Below, one piece after another: positions 25,688 through 34,207 of a DNA stretch of 64,000 bases. The position numbers and the translations under genes are program-made. This DNA is from UBA1952 sp965246765. Its GTDB lineage: Bacteria > Bacteroidota > Bacteroidia > Chitinophagales > Chitinophagaceae. The first letter of the stretch is position 1; the number at the start of each line of letters is the position of its first letter. The DNA lies in contig CBDFFJ010000002.1 of assembly GCA_965246765.1 (NCBI GenBank), positions 434,001 to 498,000 on the forward strand. Reading direction: 5' to 3'. The notes under the pieces are model-generated. The model was not told where the DNA came from. It made no database searches and saw only the letters and a list, made by a program, of their open reading frames with translations.

Positions 25688-26194
25688 ATGAAACACATTC
25701 TCACTGCCTGTCTGCTCAGCCTGCTGTTGACCGCCTGCAATCGCGACAATGACGAGCGGCCGGTCTGCCGGTTGTCTGACAATTACCAGTACGGCTATTA
25801 CGTGCAGCTGCCCACGGCATTCACGCCCAATGGCGACGGGAAAAATGACGTCTTCCGTCCGCTCATCTATTCCGGCGCGCAATTAGCCAGCTATCATATG
25901 ACCATTACCGACAAAAGCGGAAACACTCTTTTTGAAAGCACCGACACGGCAAGGGGCTGGGATGGCCGCGACGCATCGGGCGCTATTGTGCCGGGCAGGT
26001 ATGCGGGTACCATCACCTACTATAGTGGCTACGGTTATGGGGGGAGCGCGTCTTACAGCTTCTGCCTTGCCTTGCTGAACAAAGGCAGCAACGGCTGCAT
26101 TCCGCGCAGCGCGGATGGCGAATACATCTTTGCGGACATGTGGCAGCAAAACAATGGGTTTCAAAACCCTACAGCCGAATCCATCTGCAATTAA
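25688..26194 (+). CDS. Lipoprotein with gliding-motility C-terminal-like (CHU_C) domain
   Basis: A 168-residue lipoprotein. The signal MKHILTACLLSLLLTAC has its lipidation Cys at residue 17. The mature part carries LPTAFTPNGDGKNDVFRPL, then ITDKSGNTLFES and GWDGRDASG, which are the hallmark steps of the CHU_C (gliding-motility C-terminal) fold usually found at the ends of T9SS type B cargo. Here it is the main domain of a lipoprotein, followed by a 50-residue extension instead of the usual end. The start at 25688 gives the signal peptide. The function is unknown; a surface or secretion-linked role is plausible. Confidence 0.75.
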   Translation: MKHILTACLLSLLLTACNRDNDERPVCRLSDNYQYGYYVQLPTAFTPNGDGKNDVFRPLIYSGAQLASYHMTITDKSGNTLFESTDTARGWDGRDASGAIVPGRYAGTITYYSGYGYGGSASYSFCLALLNKGSNGCIPRSADGEYIFADMWQQNNGFQNPTAESICN

Positions 26195-26228
26195 GCGGCT
26201 AAAGCGCGGAGGCCTTCCGGCGAGCGCT

Positions 26229-26236
26229 TACCTTCG
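26229..26236 (+). promoter_or_regulatory. -7 element of icd (leaderless start)
   Basis: TACCTTCG ends 6 nt before the icd ATG at 26243, so the mRNA should start at or within a few bases of the start codon. There is no room for a Shine-Dalgarno sequence. Confidence 0.6.
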
Positions 26237-26242
26237 CGGCCG

Positions 26243-27508
26243 ATGAGCCAAAAGATAACCATGGGCGCCGATGGCCGCCTGAACGTACCCGACAATCCTA
26301 CTATTCCATTTATAGAAGGCGACGGCATAGGCCCGGACGTCTGGCGTGCCTCGCGCATTGTATTAGACGCTGCTGTAGAGGCTACCTACGGGGGCACGCG
26401 CAAAATAGAATGGATAGAAATGCTGGCCGGCGAGAAAGCCTATAATCGAACCGGCGAATGGCTGCCTGCGGCAACGCTTGACACAGCCCGCAAATACCTT
26501 GTTTCTATAAAAGGCCCGCTGACTACCCCGGTTGGCGGCGGCATCCGCTCACTGAACGTGGCTATGCGGCAGGAGCTTGACCTCTACGTCTGCCTGCGTC
26601 CGGTGCATTGGTTTCATGGTGTGCCCTCTCCGGTTTGCCACCCGGAGCGTGTGGATATGGTCATCTTCCGGGAGAATACTGAAGACATTTACGCAGGTAT
26701 TGAAGCCCAGCAAGGCACGGAAAAGGCCGCCAAGCTGCTGAAGTTTTTGCAGGAGGAATGGGGCGTTGAAGGCATTCGCTTTCCGGAGACCTCTTCGTTC
26801 GGCATTAAGCCCGTGAGCAAGGAAGGCTCCGAGCGCCTGGTTCGCGCGGCGATTAAATACGCCGTGGAAAATCGTCGTCCTACGGTATCGCTTGTCCACA
26901 AGGGCAATATCATGAAGTTTACGGAAGGCTCCTTTAAGAATTGGGGCTATGAACTGGCAGAACGGGAGTTTGGCGATAAGGTGTACACCTGGGCGCAATG
27001 GGAGGCCACTAAGGCGGCTCAGAATGAGGAGACTGCAAACAGCGAGCTTAAAAGCGCTCAGGCCCTTGGCAAAATAATCGTCAACGATGTGATTGCAGAT
27101 AATTTCCTTCAGCAGATACTGCTTGCTCCGCAAGACTATTCGGTGGTGGCTACACTCAATCTGAACGGCGATTATATCTCAGATGCCCTGGCGGCATCGG
27201 TGGGGGGCATCGGCATTGCGCCGGGAGCCAATATCAATTATGTGACCGGCCATGCCGTGTTTGAGGCTACGCACGGCACCGCGCCGCGCTTTGCCAATAC
27301 CGACACAATGAATCCGTCTTCCCTGATCCTGTCAGGCGTGATGATGCTGGAGTATATGGGCTGGGGCGAGGCAGCGCAACGCATCCTTAATTCCCTGAAA
27401 GAAACCATTATGCGCAAGCGCGTAACGATAGACTTCTACAAGCTGATGCATGACGCTACGCTGGTGAAAACGAGCGAATTTGCGCAGGAACTCGTAAAGA
27501 ATCTATAG
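26243..27508 (+). CDS. icd: Isocitrate dehydrogenase (NADP-dependent type)
   Basis: A 421-residue TCA-cycle enzyme that converts isocitrate to 2-oxoglutarate and CO2. The substrate loop GGGIRSLNVAMRQELDLYVCLRPV includes the Ser that is phosphorylated by AceK in enterics. NIMKFTEGSF, IVNDVIADNFLQQIL and NGDYISDALAASVGGIGIAP supply the catalytic Lys and the Asp metal ligands. HGTAPRFANTDTMNPSS is the nucleotide-binding region with the layout of NADP enzymes. It is monocistronic, leaderless, and ends in a perfect bidirectional terminator shared with the convergent small gene. Confidence 0.95.
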   Translation: MSQKITMGADGRLNVPDNPTIPFIEGDGIGPDVWRASRIVLDAAVEATYGGTRKIEWIEMLAGEKAYNRTGEWLPAATLDTARKYLVSIKGPLTTPVGGGIRSLNVAMRQELDLYVCLRPVHWFHGVPSPVCHPERVDMVIFRENTEDIYAGIEAQQGTEKAAKLLKFLQEEWGVEGIRFPETSSFGIKPVSKEGSERLVRAAIKYAVENRRPTVSLVHKGNIMKFTEGSFKNWGYELAEREFGDKVYTWAQWEATKAAQNEETANSELKSAQALGKIIVNDVIADNFLQQILLAPQDYSVVATLNLNGDYISDALAASVGGIGIAPGANINYVTGHAVFEATHGTAPRFANTDTMNPSSLILSGVMMLEYMGWGEAAQRILNSLKETIMRKRVTIDFYKLMHDATLVKTSEFAQELVKNL

Positions 27509-27537
27509 AAGTGTAAACGACGGGAGGGCTTATTTAA

Positions 27538-27571
27538 AATAAAAGCGCCGGACTCGTCCGGCGCTTTTATT
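27538..27571. terminator. Bidirectional terminator after icd
   Basis: A perfect 16-bp stem, AATAAAAGCGCCGGAC / GTCCGGCGCTTTTATT, with a 2-nt TC spacer. A/T runs on both sides let it serve icd (plus) and the small minus-strand gene that ends 3 nt away. Confidence 0.9.
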
Positions 27572-27573
27572 AA

Positions 27574-27804
27574 TCAGAACCTGTTCAGAATCTGCTTTTT
27601 GACTTTGCTCTCGTCAATAAAGCTCCTGGCTATAGTGGGCTCCTCGCTTTCCGCAAGTTGACCGGCAGCCTTGGCCGCTTCCGAATTCAGATAGAATTTC
27701 TCCAGCAGGGCGCCAAAGCTCATGCCCTTGTCAACCGGCTTGATCTCGTGTAGCTGAAGATTTGAAGCCATATTATAACTGTTTAGATCGTCGTGCTGCT
27801 CCAT
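27574..27804 (-). CDS. Small hypothetical protein
   Basis: A 76-residue soluble protein that I do not recognise. It has a central hydrophobic/charged part (DKGMSFGALLEKFYLNSEAAKAAGQLAE) that should be helical and a basic end (SFIDESKVKKQILNRF). I chose the ATG at 27804 because a TATCTTCG box lies 19 nt upstream at 27824-27831; a start 15 codons earlier (27849) is also open. It ends right at the shared terminator with icd, which supports it as an expressed gene. Confidence 0.55.
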   Translation of the reverse strand: MEQHDDLNSYNMASNLQLHEIKPVDKGMSFGALLEKFYLNSEAAKAAGQLAESEEPTIARSFIDESKVKKQILNRF

Positions 27805-28060
27805 GTGTGAAAAGCTTAGAAGACGAAGATAATCTTCGGCCCAGGTCATTCAAAGGTTTGCGCCCTCATTAGCATACGCTTAAGAAATCCAATTTTATTA
27901 GAAACGTAGTAAGCGTGTTGGCTTATGGCAGGCGAGGGCTGCAACAAAAAAAAGCCGGTTAAAGAAAATCTGAAAGGCTTTGCCAACCTTACTTAAGGCC
28001 TTGCGCAGCAACGGGAGGCCGCACCGTTAAAAAACGGTATAAAAATAATCTCGGGTGGAA

Positions 28061-28068
28061 TAGTTTTG
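28061..28068 (+). promoter_or_regulatory. -7 element of the DUF3606 gene
   Basis: TAGTTTTG, an exact TAnnTTTG box, lies 40 nt before the ATG at 28109. A small hairpin ACCGTT-AAAA-AACGGT lies about 25 nt upstream of it. Confidence 0.4.
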
Positions 28069-28108
28069 TTCCGCGTTACATCCTGAAAACACTTTTATAC
28101 ATAGCAAG

Positions 28109-28300
28109 ATGACGAACGAGCGTGATCAGGAGCCTCCGGAAGATGAGATGCAGGTAGATACGGGCGACCCATGGGAAGTTTTGCTCTTATGCCGCAACCT
28201 GGGCATTACCAAGACACAATTAGAGATTGCCGTACACGCAGTTGGAACATCTTTGGACGACATAAGACTGTTCATAGCAAAAAATCAGCTCCACAAATAA
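28109..28300 (+). CDS. DUF3606-like small protein
   Basis: A 63-residue protein with an acidic N-terminus and the core DPWEVLLLCRNLGITKTQLEIAVHAVGTSLDDIRLFI, which fits DUF3606, a family of short helical proteins of unknown function found in many soil and aquatic bacteria. It is followed directly by a strong terminator. The function is unknown. Confidence 0.7.
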   Translation: MTNERDQEPPEDEMQVDTGDPWEVLLLCRNLGITKTQLEIAVHAVGTSLDDIRLFIAKNQLHK

Positions 28301-28328
28301 AAAAGCCCCCGCTCGCGCGGGGGCTTTT
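28301..28328. terminator. Bidirectional terminator between DUF3606 gene and htpG
   Basis: A perfect 12-bp stem, AAAAGCCCCCGC / GCGGGGGCTTTT, with loop TCGC. A/T runs flank both sides. It lies between convergent genes. Confidence 0.9.
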
Positions 28329-28345
28329 CATTAATAATGATTGCC

Positions 28346-30235
28346 TTACAGCATCTCAACGCTGCGCGAGACGAAGCTGGTAAGCGCCTCTCCGCTAAGC
28401 ATACCCTGAGCAAGCAGCGCAAGATCGAAAGCCTGGCGGGCATAACGTTCCTGCTGCGTTGCATCCCCGGATGCAGCCATTTTGGAAATCAGCGGGTGAT
28501 TCGCATTTACCGCTACTTTATACCGGTCGGGCATAGCTCCGTAGAATGACATGCCGCCACCGCCGCCCATGGCAGCCATATCTTTCATGCGACGCATCCA
28601 TTCATCCATCGTGATAGTGACAGGCAGCTCATCGGGCGACAGGCTTTCAATGCTCACCTCCATGCCCGGCTTACTGATGGCTTTAGTAAAAATTTCCTTC
28701 ACCTTTCCCTGATCCTCATCGCTGAGCACCGCTTCTATCGCCGCGTCTTTCTGGATGAGCTTATCCATCACATCCGCGTCAACCCGCTTCAGGGAAGTCT
28801 TTTCCAGGTTCTGCTCCCAGTGCGATATAAAGTGGCTGTCTATCGGCGAGTTCATCAGCAGCACATCATAGCTACGCTTTTCGGCGGCGGCTATGTAGGC
28901 ATGCTGCTTGTCGGCGTCGGGCGTGTAGAGATAAACCAGATTTCCATCTTTATCCGTTTGCAGCGGAGCTACTTTCTCACGATATTCTTCCGGCGTGCGT
29001 AACTCTTTCTTCACGTTTTGCAGCAGTAAAAAATCCTTTGCTTTCTCCGCAAACTTCGGCTCGGAGATAATCCCGTATTTCACAAACAGTCCGATGTCGC
29101 TCCACTTTGACTCATATCCGGAACGGTCATTCTTGAACAGCTCAGCCAGCTTATCGGCGACTTTACGCGTGATGTAGGCGCCAATCTTCTTCACAGCCCC
29201 ATCGGCCTGCAGGAAGGAGCGCGACACGTTCAGCGGAATGTCCGGCGAATCTATTACGCCATGCAGCAGCATCAGGAATTCCGGCACAATGTCCTTTACC
29301 TCGTCCGTAATGAATACCTGGCGGGAATACAGCTTGATTTTGTTCCGCTGCATCTCAAAATCCTGCTTCAGCTTAGGGAAGTAAAGCACGCCAGTGAGGT
29401 TGAATGGATAGTCCACATTCAGATGAATCCAAAACAGGGGGTCTTCACTCATAGGGTACAGTTCCCGGTAGAATGCGAGATAATCTTCGTCCTTCAGGTC
29501 GGCGGGCTGGCGCGTCCAGATTGGGGTGGTTGTATTGATAATATTATCTATCTCTACCTCCTTCCACTTCTTCTTGCCCTCTTCATCCTCACCATCTTCC
29601 TCATGCTCCGTGCGGGTGCCAAACTGAATGGGCACCGGCAAAAACTTCGCATATTTATCCAGAATAGCCTGCAGACGGCTTTCCTCTAAAAACTCTTCGC
29701 TTTCCGCATTGATGTGAAGAATGATGTCTGTGCCACGCTCCGTGCGGCTACCGTCTTCAATATCAAACTCCGTAGAGCCGTCGCAGCTCCAGTGAGCAGG
29801 TTGCGCGCCATCCTGGTAAGACAGCGTATCTATCTCCACACGGTCGGCCACCATAAATGCCGAATAAAAGCCCAGACCAAAGCGTCCGATAATTTCCTGG
29901 GCATCTTTTGCCTCTTTAAACTTCTCCATAAACTCGGTGGCGCCGGAGAAAGCTATTTGATTAATGTACTTTTTAATCTCTTCTGCGGTCATTCCCAGGC
30001 CGCTATCCGAGATCGTAATTGTCTTCGCCTCTTTATCTACCGAAACTTTCACGCGGGGCTCACCTACTTCGCCACTATACTGTCCGAGGGCTGCCAGTCG
30101 CTTGATTTTCTGCGTTGCATCTACCGCGTTGGACACGAGCTCGCGCAGAAAGATCTCATTGTCGGAATACAGAAACTTCTTTATGATCGGAAAGATGTTC
30201 TCTGTGTGGATGGATATAGTACCGTGTTCGTGCAT
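28346..30235 (-). CDS. htpG: Chaperone HtpG (Hsp90)
   Basis: A 629-residue cytoplasmic Hsp90. The N-terminal ATPase has FLRELVSNAVDATQKI, DSGLGMTAEEI and GRFGLGFYSAFMVA; the middle domain has NRNKIKLYSRQVFI-like sequence (MQRNKIKLYSRQVFITDEV) and DIPLNVSRSFLQ with the catalytic Arg. The C-terminal dimerisation domain has an unusual Met/Gly-rich stretch (MKDMAAMGGGGGMSFYG, about residues 551-567). The ATG at 30235 (MHEHGTISIHTEN) fits the family start; the longer open frame is not conserved. It is divergent from rocD over 171 nt. Confidence 0.96.
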   Translation of the reverse strand: MHEHGTISIHTENIFPIIKKFLYSDNEIFLRELVSNAVDATQKIKRLAALGQYSGEVGEPRVKVSVDKEAKTITISDSGLGMTAEEIKKYINQIAFSGATEFMEKFKEAKDAQEIIGRFGLGFYSAFMVADRVEIDTLSYQDGAQPAHWSCDGSTEFDIEDGSRTERGTDIILHINAESEEFLEESRLQAILDKYAKFLPVPIQFGTRTEHEEDGEDEEGKKKWKEVEIDNIINTTTPIWTRQPADLKDEDYLAFYRELYPMSEDPLFWIHLNVDYPFNLTGVLYFPKLKQDFEMQRNKIKLYSRQVFITDEVKDIVPEFLMLLHGVIDSPDIPLNVSRSFLQADGAVKKIGAYITRKVADKLAELFKNDRSGYESKWSDIGLFVKYGIISEPKFAEKAKDFLLLQNVKKELRTPEEYREKVAPLQTDKDGNLVYLYTPDADKQHAYIAAAEKRSYDVLLMNSPIDSHFISHWEQNLEKTSLKRVDADVMDKLIQKDAAIEAVLSDEDQGKVKEIFTKAISKPGMEVSIESLSPDELPVTITMDEWMRRMKDMAAMGGGGGMSFYGAMPDRYKVAVNANHPLISKMAASGDATQQERYARQAFDLALLAQGMLSGEALTSFVSRSVEML

Positions 30236-30394
30236 GTCTTGAAATAAAGATTTATTATGTAGCCTCAGGGCAAATGCCGTTCCGGTGAGGCTCCTTTTGC
30301 CAGATTGACAGCAAAGGGCTTCCGGATCGCCGGCCATGGCCGTTGCAAAGCCGGCGATACATGCCATAATCACACTTTTCTTAGTCGCTCATAC

Positions 30395-30402
30395 TAACTT
30401 CG
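30395..30402 (+). promoter_or_regulatory. -7 element of rocD (leaderless start)
   Basis: TAACTTCG ends 4 nt before the ATG at 30407, which implies a leaderless or near-leaderless mRNA. Confidence 0.5.
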
Positions 30403-30406
30403 TCCC

Positions 30407-31642
30407 ATGCCCGCAACAATCGCCGCATCTGAGGCTACACATCATTTTCTGGCGCTGGAAGAGCAGTATGGCGCTCACAATTATCACCCGCTTCCGGTAG
30501 TGCTGGACCGCGGCGAGGGCGTACACGTCTGGGACGTGGAAGGCCGCCGCTATTTTGACTTTCTCTCCGGCTATTCCGCCATTAATCAGGGGCATTGCCA
30601 TCCGCGCATCGTGGAGGCGCTCGTAGAACAGGCAAGTAGGCTCACCCTCACTTCCCGCGCCTTCTATAACAACCTGCTTGGCGAGTACGAGGAGTACATC
30701 ACGCGTCTCTTTGGCTACGACAAGGTGCTGCCGATGAACACCGGCGTGGAAGCCGTGGAAACCGCCCTCAAGCTTGCCCGCCGCTGGGGTTATGAGGTGA
30801 AAGAGATTGAGCCGGATAAGGCCAAAATCATCGTCTGCCGCGACAATTTTCATGGCCGCACGGTCAATGTCATCTCCTTTTCCACCGACTCTTCTTCAAA
30901 AACAAACTTCGGCCCCTTCACGCCGGGCTACGAAGCCATCCCTTACAATGACCCCGCGGCATTGGAAGCCGCAGTAGCGGATAAGAACGTCGCCGGATTT
31001 CTGGTAGAGCCTATTCAGGGCGAGGCGGGCGTGATTGTTCCCGACGAAGGCTATCTCGCGAAGGCTTATGCCATCTGTCGCGAAGCGAATGTCCTCTTCA
31101 TTGCCGATGAAATCCAGACCGGCCTTTGCCGCACGGGTAAGATGCTGGCCTGCGACCATGAGGATGTTCATCCCGATATTCTCATTCTTGGCAAAGCCCT
31201 TTCCGGCGGCGTCCTTCCCGTCTCTGCTGTCTTGGCGGATGATGAGATTATGCTGCTGATAAAGCCCGGCGAGCATGGCTCTACCTACGGCGGCAATCCG
31301 CTGGCCTGCAAGGTGGCGATGGCTGCGCTGGACGTTCTTCAAGACGAAGGCATGGCGGAGAACGCCGCCATTCAGGGCGAGTACTTCCGCAAGGAACTCT
31401 CCGGCATCGGCCATCAGTACATTTCCACTGTTCGCGGAAAAGGATTGCTGAATGCCATCGTTATTGAGCACCCGGATGCAGATGCGGCCTGGGAGCTTTG
31501 TCTGGCTATGCGGGACAACGGTTTGATTGGGAAGCCTACGCACGGCCACATCATCCGCCTTGCGCCGCCGCTGCTCATCACCCGCGCGCAGATTGATGAA
31601 GCTTTATACATTATCCGCAAAAGCCTTAAAGATTTTGCCTGA
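30407..31642 (+). CDS. rocD: Ornithine--oxo-acid aminotransferase
   Basis: A 411-residue class III PLP aminotransferase that turns ornithine into glutamate semialdehyde. Family segments are NYHPLPVVLDRGEGVHVWDVEGR near the N-terminus, LPMNTGVEAVETALKLAR, NFHGRTV, EPIQGEAGVIVPDEGYL, ADEIQTGLCRTGKML and the PLP-lysine ILGKALSGGVLPVSA. The overall similarity is clearly to ornithine, not acetylornithine, aminotransferases (the YGAHNYHPLPV start). With the ureohydrolase at 7.6-8.7 kb it could form an arginine-to-glutamate route. Confidence 0.92.
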   Translation: MPATIAASEATHHFLALEEQYGAHNYHPLPVVLDRGEGVHVWDVEGRRYFDFLSGYSAINQGHCHPRIVEALVEQASRLTLTSRAFYNNLLGEYEEYITRLFGYDKVLPMNTGVEAVETALKLARRWGYEVKEIEPDKAKIIVCRDNFHGRTVNVISFSTDSSSKTNFGPFTPGYEAIPYNDPAALEAAVADKNVAGFLVEPIQGEAGVIVPDEGYLAKAYAICREANVLFIADEIQTGLCRTGKMLACDHEDVHPDILILGKALSGGVLPVSAVLADDEIMLLIKPGEHGSTYGGNPLACKVAMAALDVLQDEGMAENAAIQGEYFRKELSGIGHQYISTVRGKGLLNAIVIEHPDADAAWELCLAMRDNGLIGKPTHGHIIRLAPPLLITRAQIDEALYIIRKSLKDFA

Positions 31643-31650
31643 GCTTTTGA

Positions 31651-31680
31651 ATGCAAAATTCAAAATGCAAAATGCAAAAA
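31651..31680. repeat. ATGCAAAATTCAAAATGCAAAATGC repeat
   Basis: A tandem of ATGCAAAA/TTCAAAA units between rocD and the VIT-type gene. The same units recur at 57891-57917 and 60590-60622 and, inverted, at 60692-60710. Confidence 0.65.
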
Positions 31681-31701
31681 CTTATCTGAACTTCTTTCAG
31701 G

Positions 31702-32454
31702 ATGCAACAGCCGGAAATGAAACACTCTGAACAGGAATTGCCGGCAATTGACACGCACCTGCACCACGAGCATCCGGAGCGCCATCGGGTGAGCCGCGCA
31801 TTCCTGAGCGACATCGTGATTGGCATGAGTGATGGCCTTACCGTGCCTTTTGCACTTGCAGCAGGTCTTAGCGGGGCCGTTGCGAGTAATGGCATCATCA
31901 TCACCGCTGGCCTTGCTGAGATTGCCGCAGGCTCTATCGCAATGGGCCTTGGCGGATACCTTGCCGGCCGTACGGAAGTAGAGCATTACGAAAGCGAGCT
32001 GAAACGCGAGCAGACGGAGGTAGAAACGAAGCCGGAAATAGAAAAGCAGGAAGTGCGCGACGTCTTCGCCGGCCTCGGGCTAAGCAAGGAGACGCAAAAC
32101 ATCATTGCCGACGAAATGGCGCGCGACAAGGAGAAGTGGGTGGACTTCATGATGAAGTTTGAGCTGGGCTTAGATAAGCCCGACCCGCGCCGCGCCCGCA
32201 ACAGCGCCTTCAACATCGGCGGCTCCTACATCGTGGGCGGGCTCGTGCCACTTACGCCTTACTTCTTCACCGTGCATCCGCATGACGGACTGCGGATTAG
32301 CTGCTGCATTACAGTGGTGTGCCTCTTTCTGTTCGGGTATTTCAAGAGCAAGGCTACCGGCACCTCGCCCATCGGCGGCGCTTTGCGCGTGATGCTCATC
32401 GGCAGCGCGGCGGCGGCGGCGGCGTTTTTTATTGCGCGGCTGTTTACCGAATAA
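31702..32454 (+). CDS. VIT1/CCC1-family iron/manganese transporter
   Basis: A 250-residue membrane protein of the vacuolar iron transporter family. Helix 1 has the hallmark SDIVIGMSDGLTVPFALAAGL; helix 2 is IITAGLAEIAAGSIAMGLGGYLAGR; a charged cytosolic metal-binding region (about 95-155, rich in Glu: ELKREQTEVETKPEIEKQEV) follows; three further helices close the protein. A His-rich stretch precedes helix 1 (DTHLHHEHPERH). It probably exports Fe2+ or Mn2+ from the cytosol. The start could also be the internal Met six codons on. Confidence 0.9.
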   Translation: MQQPEMKHSEQELPAIDTHLHHEHPERHRVSRAFLSDIVIGMSDGLTVPFALAAGLSGAVASNGIIITAGLAEIAAGSIAMGLGGYLAGRTEVEHYESELKREQTEVETKPEIEKQEVRDVFAGLGLSKETQNIIADEMARDKEKWVDFMMKFELGLDKPDPRRARNSAFNIGGSYIVGGLVPLTPYFFTVHPHDGLRISCCITVVCLFLFGYFKSKATGTSPIGGALRVMLIGSAAAAAAFFIARLFTE

Positions 32455-32477
32455 TCATCTCGCTATCTTGCCGTGCT

Positions 32478-33113
32478 ATGAAAAAGCTTATTCTGGCCTT
32501 ACTGCTTTTGCCTGCCGTTACTCACGCGCAGACATGGCGGGTCGCAATCAGCGGCGGCGCTACCATCATTTCAAAACCCGGCCAGGCGCCGCCGGCTTAT
32601 ACTGATTCTAAAATGAAGCCCGGTGGCATTGGTATGCTATCAATTTCCTACCGTTTCAGCGAAGATTTTGACATCGGCATTGATGTAGCTGCCGCCAATC
32701 TTGTGCGCACGGGCGACATTGTAGTCTACGACCAATACGGCAATCCGGTTGGCACCTATAGTGATGCCGGCCTGCATGTGGGCAAGATCGCGTTCATAGC
32801 AACACCGTCGCTCTCTTACCATCTTCACGACTTTTACCTCGGCCCGCAGCTAGGCTATTTCGTTACCTCTGGCGGAGATAATGGCTTCAACTTCTATTCG
32901 CTTAAAGATTCACACTATTACTTCAAAGATGTCCGCGGTTTTGTGGCTGGCGCTCATCTCGGGTATGCGCACGATTTGTCTAAGCGGTTTGCCTTATTCG
33001 GAGCGCTTCGCGGCAACTACCTCAACGGAAGTCAAATGGCGAATGGCGTCTCCGTCTATGGCTTCAACATGTTCCAGCTTCAGTTGACCGCCGGGCTCAG
33101 CTATGAGTATTGA
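32478..33113 (+). CDS. Outer-membrane beta-barrel-like protein
   Basis: A 211-residue protein with a signal peptide (MKKLILALLLLPAVTHAQ). The mature part alternates short amphipathic strands (IGMLSISYRFSEDFDIGIDVAAAN, IAFIATPSLSYHLHDFYLGPQLGYF, VAGAHLGYAHDLSKRFALFGALRGNYLN) and ends in a strand LQLTAGLSYEY with an aromatic end, as in small outer-membrane barrels of the OprF/OmpW-like type. I start at 32478; TATCTTGC, a weak -7 box, is 9 nt upstream. It follows the VIT-type gene by 23 nt. The function is unknown. Confidence 0.75.
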   Translation: MKKLILALLLLPAVTHAQTWRVAISGGATIISKPGQAPPAYTDSKMKPGGIGMLSISYRFSEDFDIGIDVAAANLVRTGDIVVYDQYGNPVGTYSDAGLHVGKIAFIATPSLSYHLHDFYLGPQLGYFVTSGGDNGFNFYSLKDSHYYFKDVRGFVAGAHLGYAHDLSKRFALFGALRGNYLNGSQMANGVSVYGFNMFQLQLTAGLSYEY

Positions 33114-33143
33114 AACATAGTTTGTTTTGACTCCGGCTGATAG

Positions 33144-33162
33144 ACGCCGAAACGGGTTCGGC
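33144..33162. repeat. Short palindrome GCCGAAACGGGTTCGGC
   Basis: GCCGAA / TTCGGC hairpin followed by CATGACGG, in the gap between the barrel gene and the convergent T9SS cargo gene. It is of the same general kind as the other dispersed palindromes here and could also act as a weak hairpin between the two convergent genes. Confidence 0.45.
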
Positions 33163-33362
33163 ATGACGGAAACGGGGGCGGAAACTTTTATTAGGTTGGC
33201 CCCGCATAAGGCTACCAATCCTTTCCGCACCCGCTAGCGTGCAATGCAGAACCGAAGCACATCACATGCGCCATCTGTCTGCACAGACGCGAAGTAGGTG
33301 CCTGCCGGCAGGAAGTCCAGCGCCAGCGGCTCCTGAAAATCGCCATGCTGCAACATCAGGTC

Positions 33363-34181
33363 CTAGGTATAGACCAGCTGTCCGGCTGCATTGACTACCG
33401 AGATGCGAATCGCGCCCGCAGCGGCGCCATTTTGTCCTTTCAGCACAATAGTCCCGCCGCTCGGGTTTGGCGAGATAGACAGGCTTAGAAGAGCGCTTGG
33501 TAAAGATGCCACGCCGGTGCTCTTGGTGCTGAAGGCCTTTGTTGTCCAGGCGCTGTAAGCCCTGGCGGAAGTGGATATGCCGCGCACATGAAAATAGTAA
33601 GACGTATTTGGGCTCAGTCCGGTATGCGTGTATGATGGCCCATTCACCGTAGCTGTGCCTGCGCCTCCGGGCGCAGCGGCAACCTGGTCCACGACAATTT
33701 CGTAGCTCGCCGCGCCGGTCGCATTCCATGTAAAGGCAGCGGAGCTGGATGTGGTGGCTCCTGTTGTCACTGTACAGGCCGCCGTCACAAGCCCGCTGGC
33801 GCTGACGGCCGTGCTGATGCCCGTAGCGGTAATGGCTATGCTTTCATTCACATAGCTGCCGTTTGCAAGGCCGCTCTTCAGGCGTACAAAAAGATTGGTA
33901 GGCGCCAGCGTATCGCCCGTATAAGGAATAGACACAGTGCTGCTGAACGTAGTATTGTTCAGCGACACCTCGTAATTAGTGGTGCCAGTAACCGTGACGG
34001 TACCGGTAGTGGTAGCCATAATCTTGCTTTCCAGCACCACTTTCTGCGCTGTGGCAGGGCCTGCGCCGGAGAGGTAGTAAAAGTTGTTGAGCGTAGCCGG
34101 CGTGATCTGGATGTTGGGCCCGGCAAGAGCAGTGAAGCCGCAGCAGACTGCCAGCAGTGATGTGAGTAATGCAGATTTCAT
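33363..34181 (-). CDS. T9SS type A cargo protein with fibronectin type III domain, stop codon inside sorting domain
   Basis: A 272-residue secreted protein: signal peptide (MKSALLTSLLAVCCGFTALA), a beta-rich N-terminal domain, a fibronectin type III domain (about 150-222: FTWNATGAASYEIVV, YTHTGLSPNTSYYFHVRGIS), and the start of a type A T9SS sorting domain (LSLSISPNPSGGTIVLKG, INVVNAAGQLVYT-like). An in-frame TAG at 33363-33365 stops it there. Reading through, the frame continues for 42 codons (DLMLQHGDFQEPLALDFLPA, then GTYFASVQTDG) to a TAG at 33234-33236, exactly what a complete sorting domain needs. Changing TAG to CAG would restore it. Start at 34181, behind a TATCTTGC box. Confidence 0.8.
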   Translation of the reverse strand: MKSALLTSLLAVCCGFTALAGPNIQITPATLNNFYYLSGAGPATAQKVVLESKIMATTTGTVTVTGTTNYEVSLNNTTFSSTVSIPYTGDTLAPTNLFVRLKSGLANGSYVNESIAITATGISTAVSASGLVTAACTVTTGATTSSSAAFTWNATGAASYEIVVDQVAAAPGGAGTATVNGPSYTHTGLSPNTSYYFHVRGISTSARAYSAWTTKAFSTKSTGVASLPSALLSLSISPNPSGGTIVLKGQNGAAAGAIRISVVNAAGQLVYT

Positions 34182-34207
34182 AAGCGTGTTATTTTCAGGC
34201 AAGATAA

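Noticed and set aside
33262..33729. A 155-codon open frame that overlaps the T9SS cargo gene in another minus-strand frame
   Set aside because: Arg/Cys/Gly-rich translation without signature; the cargo frame has signal peptide, FnIII and sorting domain in order.
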